Shown piece by piece: positions 9,122-18,098 of a DNA stretch of 64,000 bases. Source of the stretch: Paludibacterium paludis (GTDB lineage Bacteria > Pseudomonadota > Gammaproteobacteria > Burkholderiales > Chromobacteriaceae); assembly GCF_018802605.1 (NCBI RefSeq), contig NZ_CP069161.1, positions 2,976,001 through 3,040,000 of the forward strand, in the 5' to 3' direction. The notes beneath the pieces were generated by a model. The model did no database searches. It had not been told where the DNA came from and was given only the letters and a program-made list of their open reading frames with translations. Both the position numbers and the translations under genes were made by a program. The number at the start of each line of letters is the position of its first letter. Position 1 is the stretch's first letter.

Positions 9122-10410
9122 GCGACGACGCCCGCTGCCGGGCGCTGATGATCGCCTCTCCCGCCTCCGGCAGCGGCAAAACCACGGTGACCGCGGCGCT
9201 GGCCCGTCTGTACCGGCAGGCCGGCCGGCGGGTCAAGGTGTTCAAGTGCGGAGCGGATTTTCTGGATCCCGCGTGGCTCGCGCTGGCCAGCGGCCAGCCG
9301 GCGGACAACCTCGATTTGTGGCTGACGGGCGAGGACTACTGCCGTCATGCCCTGCACCGCGCCGCGCGCGACAATGACGTCGTTCTCGTCGAAGCCGCGA
9401 TGGGGCTGTTCGACGGTGCGCCCAGCGCCGCGGATCTCGCGGTCCGCTTCGACCTCCCGGTCGCCCTGGTGATCGACGCCTCGGCCATGGCCCAGACCTT
9501 CGGCGCGCTGGTGCTGGGCCTGGCGGCCTACCGGCCACCGCTCAGGATCGCCGGCGCGATCGCCAACAAGGTGGCTGGCCCGGGACACGCCGCCATGCTG
9601 CGCGAAAGCCTCGACCCCGCCCTGCCCTTCGCGGCCATCGTGCGTGGCGAAGGACTCGCGGAGCGCCATCTGGGTCTTGTCGAACCACGGCGGACAACCG
9701 GGGATGACGCGCGCTTGCTGGCCGTCGCCGATGCCCTCCACGCCCAACAGGTGGGGGACTGGGCGCCGGAACGGCGCTTCCGGCCGCAGGCGCTTCCCCC
9801 GGTGCCGCGCCTGCTCGAGGGCCGGCGCATCGCCGTAGCCATGGACGAGGCCTTCTCGTTCGTCTACCCCGCCAACCTCGCCTGCCTGGAGGCGCTGGGC
9901 GCGCGTATCGAAACCTTTTCCCCGCTCGCGCACCAGCCGTTGCCCGAAGCCGACGCGCTCTGGCTGCCCGGCGGCTACCCGGAGGCCCATGCCGCGCGGC
10001 TCGCCGCCCATCCGGACATGGCGCGCGACCTGCGCCGCGGACTTGATGCCGGCAAGCCGGTGTACGCCGAGTGCGGCGGCATGCTCGCCCTGTGTGAAAC
10101 GCTCGCCGACCTCGAGGGGTGTCGCCACGCCCTTTGGGGGCTCTTCCCCGCGCATGCCAAGATGGGGCGCACCCTCGCCGCCATCGGTCCGCAAAGTGTC
10201 GACCTGGGGCATGGCCCGCTGCGTTGCCATACTTTCCATTATTCGCGCCTCACGACCTCCCTGCCTCCTTTCGCGCACGCCACGCCGGCGGGACGCGAAG
10301 GAACCGGCGAGGCCGTGTGGCGCCAGGGCGGCCTGACCGCCAGCTACCTGCATGCGTGGTTCGCCGGCAATCCGGTCGCCACCGCCGCCCTTTTCGGAGC
10401 CCGTCCATGA
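9118..10410 (+). CDS. cbiA: Cobyrinic acid a,c-diamide synthase
   Basis: A 430-residue ATP- and glutamine-dependent amidotransferase (CbiA/CobB). The N-terminal dethiobiotin-synthetase-like domain has the P-loop ASGSGKTT (about residues 16-23) and the C-terminal class I glutaminase domain has the nucleophile cysteine in KPVYAECGGMLALCE. A GTG start at 9118 overlapping the cobO stop is chosen; the next ATG (9148) would remove residues before the P-loop. This gene acts before the salvage branch, so its presence hints at cobyrinic acid as an intermediate or substrate in this organism. Confidence 0.92.
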   Translation: MSDDARCRALMIASPASGSGKTTVTAALARLYRQAGRRVKVFKCGADFLDPAWLALASGQPADNLDLWLTGEDYCRHALHRAARDNDVVLVEAAMGLFDGAPSAADLAVRFDLPVALVIDASAMAQTFGALVLGLAAYRPPLRIAGAIANKVAGPGHAAMLRESLDPALPFAAIVRGEGLAERHLGLVEPRRTTGDDARLLAVADALHAQQVGDWAPERRFRPQALPPVPRLLEGRRIAVAMDEAFSFVYPANLACLEALGARIETFSPLAHQPLPEADALWLPGGYPEAHAARLAAHPDMARDLRRGLDAGKPVYAECGGMLALCETLADLEGCRHALWGLFPAHAKMGRTLAAIGPQSVDLGHGPLRCHTFHYSRLTTSLPPFAHATPAGREGTGEAVWRQGGLTASYLHAWFAGNPVATAALFGARP

Positions 10411-11285
10411 TGTTTCGCCCGCTTTGCCTCGCCCTGATGCTGCTCGCCGCCCCCCGGTCCTTCGCCGACGTGTCGGTGCGTGACGACCGGGGCAAGACCG
10501 TCAGTCTCAAGGCGCCGGCCCGGCGCATCATCAGCCTCGCGCCGCATCTGACCGAAGACGTGTTCGCGATCGGCGCCGGGCGCTATCTCGTCGGCGCGGT
10601 GGACTACAGCGACTACCCGGCCGAGGCCCGGCGCATTCCGCGCGTCGGCGGTTACAACGGTTTCGATCTGGAGCGCATCCGCGCGCTGCGCCCGGATCTG
10701 ATCGTGGCCTGGCAAAGCGGCAACCCGCCGCATCAGCTCGAACGCATCGAAGCGCTGGGCATCCCGGTGTTTTACGACGCCTCAAGAACCCTGGCCGATA
10801 TCCCGACGGTGCTGGACCGGCTCGGCACGCTGACCGGAGACACCCGCGGCGCGTCGCGGGCGGCCGGACAATTTCGCGAGCGTCTGGCGACACTGGCCCG
10901 GACCCATGCAGGCCAGCGGCCGGTGCGAGTGTTCTACCAGGTCTGGGACCGCCCGCTGATGACCGTCAACCGCGAACAGATCATTTCCGACGCGATGCGC
11001 CAGTGCGCGGCGGTCAATGTGTTCGGCGCCCTGCCGTCGCTCGTGCCGACCATCGACGATGAGGCCGTGCTCAAGGCCAATCCGGAACTGATCGTCACCA
11101 GCCATGGGCCCGGCGCGCAAAGCGTTTGGCTCGGCCACTGGAAACGCTTCCCGGGCATCACCGCGGTGGCGCGCGGCCAACTCGCGCATTTGCCGCCCGA
11201 TCTGCTCAGCCGGCTGGGCCCGCGCATGATCGACGGGGCGGAAGCGCTCTGCGCGGCCGTTGACAAGGCGCGGGCGGCGCGATGA
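10407..11285 (+). CDS. btuF: Periplasmic cobalamin-binding protein of the ABC importer
   Basis: A 292-residue substrate-binding protein with a signal peptide (MMFRPLCLALMLLAAPRSFA). Its class III fold hallmarks are RIISLAPHLTEDVFAIGAG, the DLIVAWQSGN segment and a long linking helix (LDRLGTLTGDTRGASRAAGQF). It delivers corrinoids to BtuCD. Two adjacent in-frame ATGs (10407 and 10410) are possible. ATGA overlap with cbiA, and the next gene starts inside its last codon. Confidence 0.92.
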   Translation: MMFRPLCLALMLLAAPRSFADVSVRDDRGKTVSLKAPARRIISLAPHLTEDVFAIGAGRYLVGAVDYSDYPAEARRIPRVGGYNGFDLERIRALRPDLIVAWQSGNPPHQLERIEALGIPVFYDASRTLADIPTVLDRLGTLTGDTRGASRAAGQFRERLATLARTHAGQRPVRVFYQVWDRPLMTVNREQIISDAMRQCAAVNVFGALPSLVPTIDDEAVLKANPELIVTSHGPGAQSVWLGHWKRFPGITAVARGQLAHLPPDLLSRLGPRMIDGAEALCAAVDKARAAR

Positions 11286-12274
11286 CACAACGCGCTCCCC
11301 TGTCCGCCACGCGGCTTGCCGCCCTGCTCGCGCTCTTGTGCCTGGCGGCGCTCCTGGCCATCACGGCCAGCCTGTCGCTGGGCAGCTCCTCCCTGCGCCC
11401 CTGGCAATGGTGGGACAGCGGCCCCGAGGCGGACCTCGCCCGCGACGTGGTGATCGAGCTGCGTCTGCCGCGCACCCTCGCGGCGCTGGCGGTGGGCGGG
11501 CTGCTCGCGCTGGCGGGCAACCTGCAGCAGATCCTGCTGCGCAACCCGCTCGCCGACCCTTACGTGCTCGGCACCTCCGGCGGCGCCTGCGTGGGCGCCC
11601 TGCTGGCGATCTTCGCCGGCGCCGGAACCGCGCTGATCAACCTGAGCGCCGGCGCCGGCGCCATGGCCAGCATCCTCGCGGTGTTCATGCTGGCGGGAAC
11701 CGGCGCCGTCATGGACCGCGCGCGGCTGTTGCTCACCGGTGTCGCGCTCGCCTCGTTCTGCGGCGCGATGTCCTCCTTGCTGCTGAGTCTCGCGCCGGAC
11801 GGTCTGTTGCGCGGCATGGTGTTCTGGCTGCTCGGCGATCTGGCCAGCGCGCGCTGGGAGTGGTCGCTGCCGGCGCTGGGCGGGCTTGTCGCCTTGCTGT
11901 GGCCGTTCGCGCGGGACCTGAATCTGCTGGCCCTCGGCACACAGCCGGCCCACGCGCTGGGCGCCCGCATCCGGCCCCTGCAGTGGCTGATGTATTTCGC
12001 CGCCGCCATGGCCACCGCGCTGGCCGTCACCACGGCCGGCATGATCGGCTTTGTCGGGCTGATCGTTCCGCATGCCTTGCGCCTGACCCTCGGACAGGAC
12101 CAGCGCCTGCTGCTGCCGGCCTCGGCGCTTGCCGGCGGCACCTTGCTGCTGTGCGCCGACATTCTCAGCCGGCTGGTGATGGCTCCGCAGCAATTGCCGG
12201 TCGGCGTGATCACGGCGATTGCCGGCGCGCCGGCCTTCATTTGGCTGCTGCGCAGCAAGAGGAAACCGTCATGA
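11282..12274 (+). CDS. btuC: Cobalamin ABC transporter permease
   Basis: A 330-residue FecCD/BtuC-family integral membrane protein with about ten hydrophobic segments. Family signatures are visible: RLPRTLAALAVGGLLALAG, NPLADPYVLGTSGGA, the GLIVPHALRL segment (the coupling region facing the ATPase) and LPVGVITAIAGAP. It sits between btuF and btuD with 4-bp overlaps on both sides. Confidence 0.95.
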   Translation: MTQRAPLSATRLAALLALLCLAALLAITASLSLGSSSLRPWQWWDSGPEADLARDVVIELRLPRTLAALAVGGLLALAGNLQQILLRNPLADPYVLGTSGGACVGALLAIFAGAGTALINLSAGAGAMASILAVFMLAGTGAVMDRARLLLTGVALASFCGAMSSLLLSLAPDGLLRGMVFWLLGDLASARWEWSLPALGGLVALLWPFARDLNLLALGTQPAHALGARIRPLQWLMYFAAAMATALAVTTAGMIGFVGLIVPHALRLTLGQDQRLLLPASALAGGTLLLCADILSRLVMAPQQLPVGVITAIAGAPAFIWLLRSKRKPS

Positions 12275-13050
12275 GTCTGCTGACCGCCCGCGATCTGACC
12301 CTTGCGCAAGGCGAACGCCTGCTGTGCCGCCGGCTGAACCTGACCGTGCGGCCGGGCGAGGCATGGCTGGTGCTTGGCGAAAACGGAGCGGGCAAAAGCA
12401 CCTTGCTCGCCGCCCTCGCGGGCTGGCATGCCGCGAGCCACGGCGAAGTCCTGCTCGATGGCGCGCCGATCGAGACGGTGCCGGCCCGACGGCGCGCGCG
12501 CCGGCTCGGCTGGATGACCCAGCACGACGACTCGCCGTTTCCCGTGTCCGTCCTGGAAAAGCTGCTCACCGGCGTGCATCCCAGACGGCGGCGCTGGGAG
12601 TGGGAAAGCGCCGAGGATCTCGCCCTGGCGCGCCGGCTGATCGAAGCGATGGACCTGGGCGGGCTGGAGGGACGCGATATCGCCGCGTTGTCCGGCGGCG
12701 AGCGCCGCCGCGTTTCGCTGGCCACGCTGTTCATGCAGGACACCCCGCTGATGCTGCTCGACGAACCATTGTCCCAGCTGGATCTGCGCCATCAGCAGCA
12801 GATGCTCGCGCTGTTCGCCAGGGAACGCGCCGCCGGCCGCGGTCTGGTGGTGGTCGGCCACGACCCCAACCATGCGTCGGCCTTCGCCAGCCACGTGTTA
12901 TTGATGGCGGGAGACGGCGAGTGGCAGGCCGGTCCGCGCGACAGCGTGCTGACCGCGAAGGCCCTGTCCGCTCTGTACCGTCATCCGGTCCGGGAATGGA
13001 CGGACGGCGCGGAGCGCTGGTTCGTGCCCGAGGCGGCGCCATGGAGGTGA
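12271..13050 (+). CDS. btuD: Cobalamin ABC transporter ATPase
   Basis: A 259-residue ABC ATPase. Walker A is GENGAGKST (36-44), the signature is LSGGE, Walker B is LMLLDEP with the switch histidine in VVVGHD. The Q-loop region reads LGWMTQHDD. It powers BtuC. The start at 12271 overlaps the btuC stop; the long in-frame upstream extension is a reading through btuC in another frame. Confidence 0.95.
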   Translation: MSLLTARDLTLAQGERLLCRRLNLTVRPGEAWLVLGENGAGKSTLLAALAGWHAASHGEVLLDGAPIETVPARRRARRLGWMTQHDDSPFPVSVLEKLLTGVHPRRRRWEWESAEDLALARRLIEAMDLGGLEGRDIAALSGGERRRVSLATLFMQDTPLMLLDEPLSQLDLRHQQQMLALFARERAAGRGLVVVGHDPNHASAFASHVLLMAGDGEWQAGPRDSVLTAKALSALYRHPVREWTDGAERWFVPEAAPWR

Positions 13051-13556
13051 TCCTGGTGCGTCATCCTCGCGCCCTGAACGCGGCCGGCCGCTGTTACGGA
13101 CGCCTTGACCTGATCGCCGATCCCGCCGCGCTCGCCGAATCGGCGGCACGCCTCGCCGCGTTGCGCGGCCTGCCCGTGCTGACAAGCCCGGCGCGCCGCT
13201 GCCGGGCGCTGGCCGCGCGCCTCGCGCCGGCGCCGCGCGTCCTGCCCGAACTCGCGGAACTGGATTTCGGCCGCTGGGAAGGCCTGCCCTGGGACGCCAT
13301 CGCGCGCGACGAGCTCGACGCCTGGGCCGCGGATCCCTGGCGCTACGCGCCCGGCGGCGGGGAATCCCCTCTCGCGCTGCTCGCGCGCTGGCGCGCCGCG
13401 GCACGACGCCTATCCCGCATCGCGGCGCCGCGCATTGTCGTGGTGACGCATGCGGGCATCATCCGCGCGGCGCTTCACGAGGCCGGACTCATCGACGCGG
13501 ACGCCTTCCTGTCCCTGGCGGTCGAACATGATTTTCCTTATCGAGTGGAACGGTAA
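13041..13556 (+). CDS. cobC: Alpha-ribazole phosphatase-like histidine phosphatase
   Basis: A 171-residue histidine phosphatase. The phosphohistidine motif reads VRHP in place of the usual RHG or RHT, followed by the CYGRLDL segment common in CobC, then TSPARRCRALA, ELDFGRWEG and the second catalytic histidine in VVTHAGIIRA. It should remove the phosphate from alpha-ribazole phosphate or from adenosylcobalamin 5'-phosphate. Its place between btuD and cbiP supports the CobC role. The start overlaps btuD by 10 bp. Confidence 0.88.
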   Translation: MEVILVRHPRALNAAGRCYGRLDLIADPAALAESAARLAALRGLPVLTSPARRCRALAARLAPAPRVLPELAELDFGRWEGLPWDAIARDELDAWAADPWRYAPGGGESPLALLARWRAAARRLSRIAAPRIVVVTHAGIIRAALHEAGLIDADAFLSLAVEHDFPYRVER

Positions 13557-15008
13557 ATGCCCACACTGATGATCCAGGGCTGCACCTCGGACGCCGGCAA
13601 AAGCACGATCGCAGCCGCGCTGTGCCGCCTCCTCGCGCGCCGCGGCCTGAGCGTGGCGCCCTTCAAACCGCAAAACATGGCGCTCAACAGCGCGGTGACC
13701 GCCGACGGCGGCGAAATCGGCCGGGCCCAGGCGGTCCAGGCGGCGGCCTGCCGCATCGCGCCGCATACCGACCACAACCCGGTTCTGCTCAAGCCGGCCT
13801 CCGACTGCACCGCCCAGGTCATCATCCAGGGCCAGCCGATCGGACACCTGAACGCCCTGGATTACCACGCCTACAAGCGCCGGGCCAAAACCGCGGTGTT
13901 CGACTCCTGGCGGCGCCTCGCCGGCAGCTACCGGCATGTCGTGGTGGAAGGCGCCGGCAGTCCGGCCGAAGTGAACCTGCGCGACAACGATATCGCCAAC
14001 ATGGGCTTCGCCGAAGAGGCCGACTGTCCGGTCTGGCTGGTGGCGGACATCGACCGGGGCGGCGTCTTCGCGCACCTGACCGGCACCCTCGCCTGCCTGA
14101 GCGCCAGCGAGCAGGCGCGCGTGAAGGGCTTCATCATCAACCGCTTCCGCGGCGACATCGCCCTATTGCGAAGCGGCATCGACTGGCTGGAAGACAAAAC
14201 CGGCAAACCGGTGCTCGCCGTGCTGCCCTACCTGCACGGACTCGACCTCGCCGCCGAGGACGCCTTGCCGCAGACCCGCGGGCACGGAGAAGGATTCCGC
14301 ATCGTGGTGCCGGCCTTGCCGCGCATTTCCAATCACACCGATTTCGATCCCTTGCGGCGGCTCGATCGCGTGGATTTTCGTTTCGTGGGACCGGGCGAAG
14401 CGCCTCCCGCCGCCGACCTGATCATTCTGCCGGGCAGCAAGAACACGCGCGCCGACCTTGACTGGCTGCGCGAGCGGGGCTGGGCGGACGCGATCGCGCG
14501 CCACTTGCGCTACGGCGGCAAGGTCATCGGCATCTGCGGCGGCTACCAGATGCTGGGCGAGCGCATCGAGGATCCGGACGGACAGGAAGGCGCTCCGGGC
14601 GCCAGCGACGGGCTGGGTTACCTGCCCGTGAGCACGCGCCTCGCGCCGGCCAAGACCCTCATCAATGTCACCGGACGCCTGACGCTCGGCGGCCGGGAAG
14701 CCCGGCTTGCCGGCTACGAGATCCACCACGGCGTCAGCCTGGCCCGGGGCGGACATCCCGTGCGGCTCGACGACGGGCGGTCCGACGGAGCGGTCAGCGA
14801 TGACGGACAGGTGTTCGGTTGTTACCTGCATGGGCTCTTCGACACGCCCGATGCGCTCGATCTGGTGCTCGACTGGGCCGGCTGCGCGGCCCGTAGCCCG
14901 GTATCCGGCGCGGACGCGCTGGAGGCCGCGATCGATCGTCTGGCCGACGCGCTCGACACCGCCCTCGACTGGGAAACCGCCCGGCGCGCCGGTTTGTGCC
15001 TCGACTAA
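13557..15008 (+). CDS. cobQ: Cobyric acid synthase
   Basis: A 483-residue amidotransferase (CobQ/CbiP) that amidates the b, d, e and g carboxylates of adenosylcobyrinic a,c-diamide. The N-terminal ATPase domain has [10 protein letters not shown] (8-17) and [10 protein letters not shown]; the glutaminase domain has the nucleophile Cys327 in [15 protein letters not shown] and the histidine in GYEIHHG. The ATG follows the cobC stop with no gap. Length is normal. Confidence 0.96.
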   Translation: MPTLMIQGCTSDAGKSTIAAALCRLLARRGLSVAPFKPQNMALNSAVTADGGEIGRAQAVQAAACRIAPHTDHNPVLLKPASDCTAQVIIQGQPIGHLNALDYHAYKRRAKTAVFDSWRRLAGSYRHVVVEGAGSPAEVNLRDNDIANMGFAEEADCPVWLVADIDRGGVFAHLTGTLACLSASEQARVKGFIINRFRGDIALLRSGIDWLEDKTGKPVLAVLPYLHGLDLAAEDALPQTRGHGEGFRIVVPALPRISNHTDFDPLRRLDRVDFRFVGPGEAPPAADLIILPGSKNTRADLDWLRERGWADAIARHLRYGGKVIGICGGYQMLGERIEDPDGQEGAPGASDGLGYLPVSTRLAPAKTLINVTGRLTLGGREARLAGYEIHHGVSLARGGHPVRLDDGRSDGAVSDDGQVFGCYLHGLFDTPDALDLVLDWAGCAARSPVSGADALEAAIDRLADALDTALDWETARRAGLCLD

Positions 15009-15017
15009 GGAAACCTC

Positions 15018-15761
15018 ATGACGCGCCTGATTCTCGCCATCCAGTTCCTGACCCGCTTGCCGACTCCGCAATTGAAGGAATTCAAGGACGAGTGGCTTGC
15101 CGAAGCGGCTCGCTGGTTCGCCCCGGTCGGCCTTTTGCTCGGCGCGCTGGTCGCCGGCGCCGGCTATCTGTCCGCGCGGCTCGACCCCGCGCTGTCCGCC
15201 TGGGTCATGCTCGCGGTCTGGGTCATCCTGACCGGCGCCCTGCACCTTGACGGCATGGCCGACGTCGCCGACGCGCTCGGCGCCGCCCATCGGGACAAAA
15301 CCCGCCTGCTCGCCGTGATGAAGGACCCCCACCTTGGCGTGTTCGGCGTCGTGACCCTGATCCTGCAGTTGAGCGGCAAGGGTGTCCTGCTGATGCTCGC
15401 CGCGCGCCAGAACCTGTGGGCGGGCCTCGTGCTGATCCCGGCCTGGAGCCGTCTTGGCATCCTGTACTGGCAGACTCTGCCGCCGCTCGCGCCCGGCATG
15501 GCCGAGCGCTTCGCCTGGAAAATCCCGTTCGCGGCGAGGCGCATCGAACTGGCCGCGCTGCTGGCGGCCAGCCTTCTCCTCGCTCCCGCGCTGGTCGCCG
15601 CGCCGCTTGTCGCATGGCTGTACCGCCGTTGGCTGACGGCCCGACTGGGGGGTATCACCGGCGATTGCCTGGGCGCCGGCGTGGAGGTGATGGAACTCGC
15701 CCTGTTAGGGGTTCTGGTGACCGCCTCATTCCTACCCGGTATCCCGTTGTCTTTTCCATGA
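15018..15761 (+). CDS. cobS: Adenosylcobinamide-GDP ribazoletransferase
   Basis: A 247-residue membrane protein that condenses AdoCbi-GDP with alpha-ribazole (phosphate), the last loop-assembly step. Family signatures include IQFLTRLPTP at the N-terminus, ALHLDGMADVADALGAA with the acidic metal-binding residues, KDPHLGVFGVV, and GGITGDCLGAGVEVME near the C-terminus. Last gene of the B12 operon; a hairpin follows within 10 bp. Confidence 0.95.
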   Translation: MTRLILAIQFLTRLPTPQLKEFKDEWLAEAARWFAPVGLLLGALVAGAGYLSARLDPALSAWVMLAVWVILTGALHLDGMADVADALGAAHRDKTRLLAVMKDPHLGVFGVVTLILQLSGKGVLLMLAARQNLWAGLVLIPAWSRLGILYWQTLPPLAPGMAERFAWKIPFAARRIELAALLAASLLLAPALVAAPLVAWLYRRWLTARLGGITGDCLGAGVEVMELALLGVLVTASFLPGIPLSFP

Positions 15762-15769
15762 TGATTCCC

Positions 15770-15800
15770 AATGCACTCCGGCATCAGTGAGTGCATTTGC
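15770..15800 (+). terminator. Hairpin after the cobalamin operon
   Basis: Nine-base arms AATGCACTC (15770-15778) and GAGTGCATT (15789-15797) with a 10-base loop, followed by a short TTT. It is well placed to end the operon, although the T-run is weak. Confidence 0.5.
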
Positions 15801-16084
15801 AACACTCTGCGTCAAGTCCCCGCCGATCCTTCGGGTAGGGAAAAACGCCCCAACCTGGCCAATGACAATAGCAAGCCCATGAATACAAAAGACTAAATTT
15901 AAATAAAATCGATGCATCGGCCAACCACGTCTGATCCAGCCTCGAAAAAGACCTTTCAGCAGTCAGGACAAAAGCATGAAAAGCGTTGACAATAGCGGGT
16001 GGAGAAAACGTTACAACGGTATTTTTACCCGAATACCACAACATTAGCCGATAGCAGAGAGACTTTTGCGAGCAAGGAGGAAGC
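15801..16084. other. AT-rich gap before the alpha/beta hydrolase gene
   Basis: With the preceding hairpin this makes a gap of about 320 bp without a gene. It is distinctly more AT-rich than its flanks and ends with a strong AAGGAGG ribosome-binding site at 16074-16080. Apart from these I see no gene or recognised RNA; open frames on the minus strand here are continuations of antisense frames of the next gene. Confidence 0.5.
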
Positions 16085-17218
16085 ATGACGACGCACTGGA
16101 TTGTGACCAACCGTGAAGTAGTACTCCGAGATGACAAAGAGGTCGTAAACGAAGACAGCGTCGAAACGCTTCCGACCTTCCGCATTGCCAAATTCGTGGT
16201 GCCGGCCTTGCTGGACCCGACCGATGATGACCTGCGCGCCGCCGTGACCTTTGTCACCGACAAGGCCGACGCCAATTATCTGCCTTCCTACGGCGGCAGC
16301 AGCGACGACCTGCCCGGCACGGCCCAGCTGTTCTCGAGCGTCTACCAGGCGATGCGCCAGTCGGCCGAGGGCAAGGGCGACACGCTGTGCTTCCTGCACG
16401 GCTTCAACCACAGCTGGATCGATTCGCTGCGTCACCTGGTGAAGCTCAGCCAGGTATACACCGACCCGGTCGACAGCCCGGTCTCCCAGATCATCTATTT
16501 CTCGTGGCCGTCCACCGGCCGGCGCAGCGACTACTCGCACGACCAGATCACCGCGCTCAACAGCGGCGGCGTGCTGGCCCGCTTGTTCCTGAAGGCCGGC
16601 GCATTCTACAAGGTCAATTTCGGCGGACCCAAGCCACTGCCGTACTGCGGACGTCGCCTGCACCTGGCGGTTCACTCGCTGGGCACCCAGGTGCTCGAGT
16701 CCTTCTGCCATATCGCCGGAGGTTACGACGGCATGCGGCTGAGCCTGTTCAACGAAATCCTGCTCTTCAACGCCGATTCGGACTGGACCGACCTGGATCA
16801 GGGCAAGCCGCTGTCGCACCTGAACGAACTGGCCGAGCGCGTGCACGTTTACAGCAACCACCACGATGAAACCCTGTGGGTCTCGGAAACCACCAAGCAC
16901 AGCAGCAAGCGCCTGGGACGCCACGGACCGAAGGACATCAACGCCGTGCCGCCGCGCACGCTGGTGGTCGACACCACCAAGACCTTGCCGCCCGCGCCGC
17001 TGACCCAGCTGCATCTTGACCGTTTCGCCGAAGTGGCGCAGCGCATCCACGATATCAACGACCTGAGCACCGAATCCCGTCAGGCCATCGTGCACCACTG
17101 GGGCTACCTGTTCCGCTCCGACGTGGTCAACGATATCAAGGCCGTGCTGCGCGGCGAGTCGGCGCGCGAGATCGGCAACCGCATCCCGGAGCGCAGCGAT
17201 CTGTACTCCTTGCGCTGA
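16085..17218 (+). CDS. Alpha/beta-hydrolase of DUF900 type
   Basis: A 377-residue cytoplasmic protein without signal peptide. It has the alpha/beta-hydrolase layout: a beta-strand plus oxyanion segment LCFLHGFNHSW, then IIYFSWPS, the nucleophile elbow LAVHSLGTQ (serine in a HSLG context), and a C-terminal histidine-rich region. This fits the DUF900 family of putative esterases. The substrate is unknown. The AAGGAGG ribosome-binding site is near-perfect, suggesting strong translation. It stands alone, bounded by hairpins on both sides. Confidence 0.75.
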   Translation: MTTHWIVTNREVVLRDDKEVVNEDSVETLPTFRIAKFVVPALLDPTDDDLRAAVTFVTDKADANYLPSYGGSSDDLPGTAQLFSSVYQAMRQSAEGKGDTLCFLHGFNHSWIDSLRHLVKLSQVYTDPVDSPVSQIIYFSWPSTGRRSDYSHDQITALNSGGVLARLFLKAGAFYKVNFGGPKPLPYCGRRLHLAVHSLGTQVLESFCHIAGGYDGMRLSLFNEILLFNADSDWTDLDQGKPLSHLNELAERVHVYSNHHDETLWVSETTKHSSKRLGRHGPKDINAVPPRTLVVDTTKTLPPAPLTQLHLDRFAEVAQRIHDINDLSTESRQAIVHHWGYLFRSDVVNDIKAVLRGESAREIGNRIPERSDLYSLR

Positions 17219-17237
17219 CAGGAACGGCGCGTAGCGC

Positions 17238-17263
17238 GAGGGAGGCTCCGGCCTCCCTTTTTT
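17238..17263 (+). terminator. Rho-independent terminator
   Basis: GGGAGGC-TCCG-GCCTCCC followed by six T, 20 bp after the hydrolase stop codon: a textbook intrinsic terminator. Confidence 0.9.
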
Positions 17264-17431
17264 CATGGGTATCGATTATCAAATATTCACATAGGGCAGC
17301 GATCGGCTTGCCGCCCGCCCCCCATGGTGTACCATTGCCCCTCGCCACCCCCGAAGTACGGGTGACCCGGAGCCGCGAAGACGGCGCAGACCAACCGGGC
17401 ACATTTTCTTGCTATCAATGAGAGTCCTGTT

Positions 17432-17872
17432 ATGAAAAAGCTGTTTGCTCTTGTCCTCACCCTGCTCGCCCTCTCGGCAAGCCAGACCGTGCTGGCCCGC
17501 CAGTCGCCGCTGGACATTCCCGCGCGCGTGGCATTGACGGCCCCCAAAGGCGATATCGCCCAGACCCGCAACGCCATCGTCAAAGGCAGCGCCATGCTCG
17601 GTTGGACCGTGGTGGCGGACGAACCCGGCAAACTGACGCTCAAATACAGCAAGAACGGCAAACACGAAGCCGTGATCGACGCGCTGTACGATGCCGGCGG
17701 CTACCAGTTCGCCTATGTCTCCAGCGTCAATCTCAACTACGAAAAAACCGAACAGGGCGAGCGGATACACCCGAACTTCAACCGCTGGCTGGTCAATCTG
17801 ATCAAATACATCGGCATCGCCTCGGCCAATGCCCCTGCCGGCGCCCCGCAACCGGCCCCGGCGCAGGAGTGA
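17432..17872 (+). CDS. Small secreted hypothetical protein
   Basis: A 146-residue protein with a clear Sec signal peptide (MKKLFALVLTLLALSASQ, cleavage after ...VLA). The mature part (about 120 residues) has the alternating strand pattern of a small periplasmic domain (GWTVVADEPGKLTLKYS, then YQFAYVSSVNLNYEK) and a short Pro/Ala-rich tail. There is no lipobox. I do not recognise the family. It precedes the manganese riboswitch by about 50 bp, with no hint of shared control. Confidence 0.75.
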   Translation: MKKLFALVLTLLALSASQTVLARQSPLDIPARVALTAPKGDIAQTRNAIVKGSAMLGWTVVADEPGKLTLKYSKNGKHEAVIDALYDAGGYQFAYVSSVNLNYEKTEQGERIHPNFNRWLVNLIKYIGIASANAPAGAPQPAPAQE

Positions 17873-17921
17873 ACGCGATCGCGCCATCGACGCACCGGCG
17901 CCTTTACGGTATGATCACGCC

Positions 17922-18040
17922 GTCATTGGGGAGTAGCCGCTCTTCGCTTCGCTGAAGAGGCCCGCGTCAACACACTTGGCCGATCAACGGCCATGGCGCC
18001 GGCAGCCCGCGCCTGGCAAGACCTTTGACCGTACCGCCTC
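17922..18040 (+). promoter_or_regulatory. yybP-ykoY manganese riboswitch
   Basis: The two conserved strands of the aptamer are visible: TTGGGGAGTAGCCGC at 17926-17940 and GGCAAGACCTTTGACCGTACC at about 18015-18035, separated by a local hairpin (CTCTTCGCTTCGCTGAAGAG) and the CGTCAACACACTTGGCC stretch. yybP-ykoY aptamers bind Mn2+ and switch on Mn exporters; a GDT1-family exporter follows 60 bp downstream, exactly the expected target. Ends are approximate. Confidence 0.93.
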
Positions 18041-18098
18041 CGGAACTGGCCGGGGACGCGGTGCGGTCATTCGTCATGAATCCGGCCAGGGAGTTCAC

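Noticed and set aside
13041..13556. Considered whether cobC is inactive because the motif is VRHP and not RHG/RHT
   Set aside because: Both catalytic histidines and the arginine are present; the residue after the histidine varies in the family.
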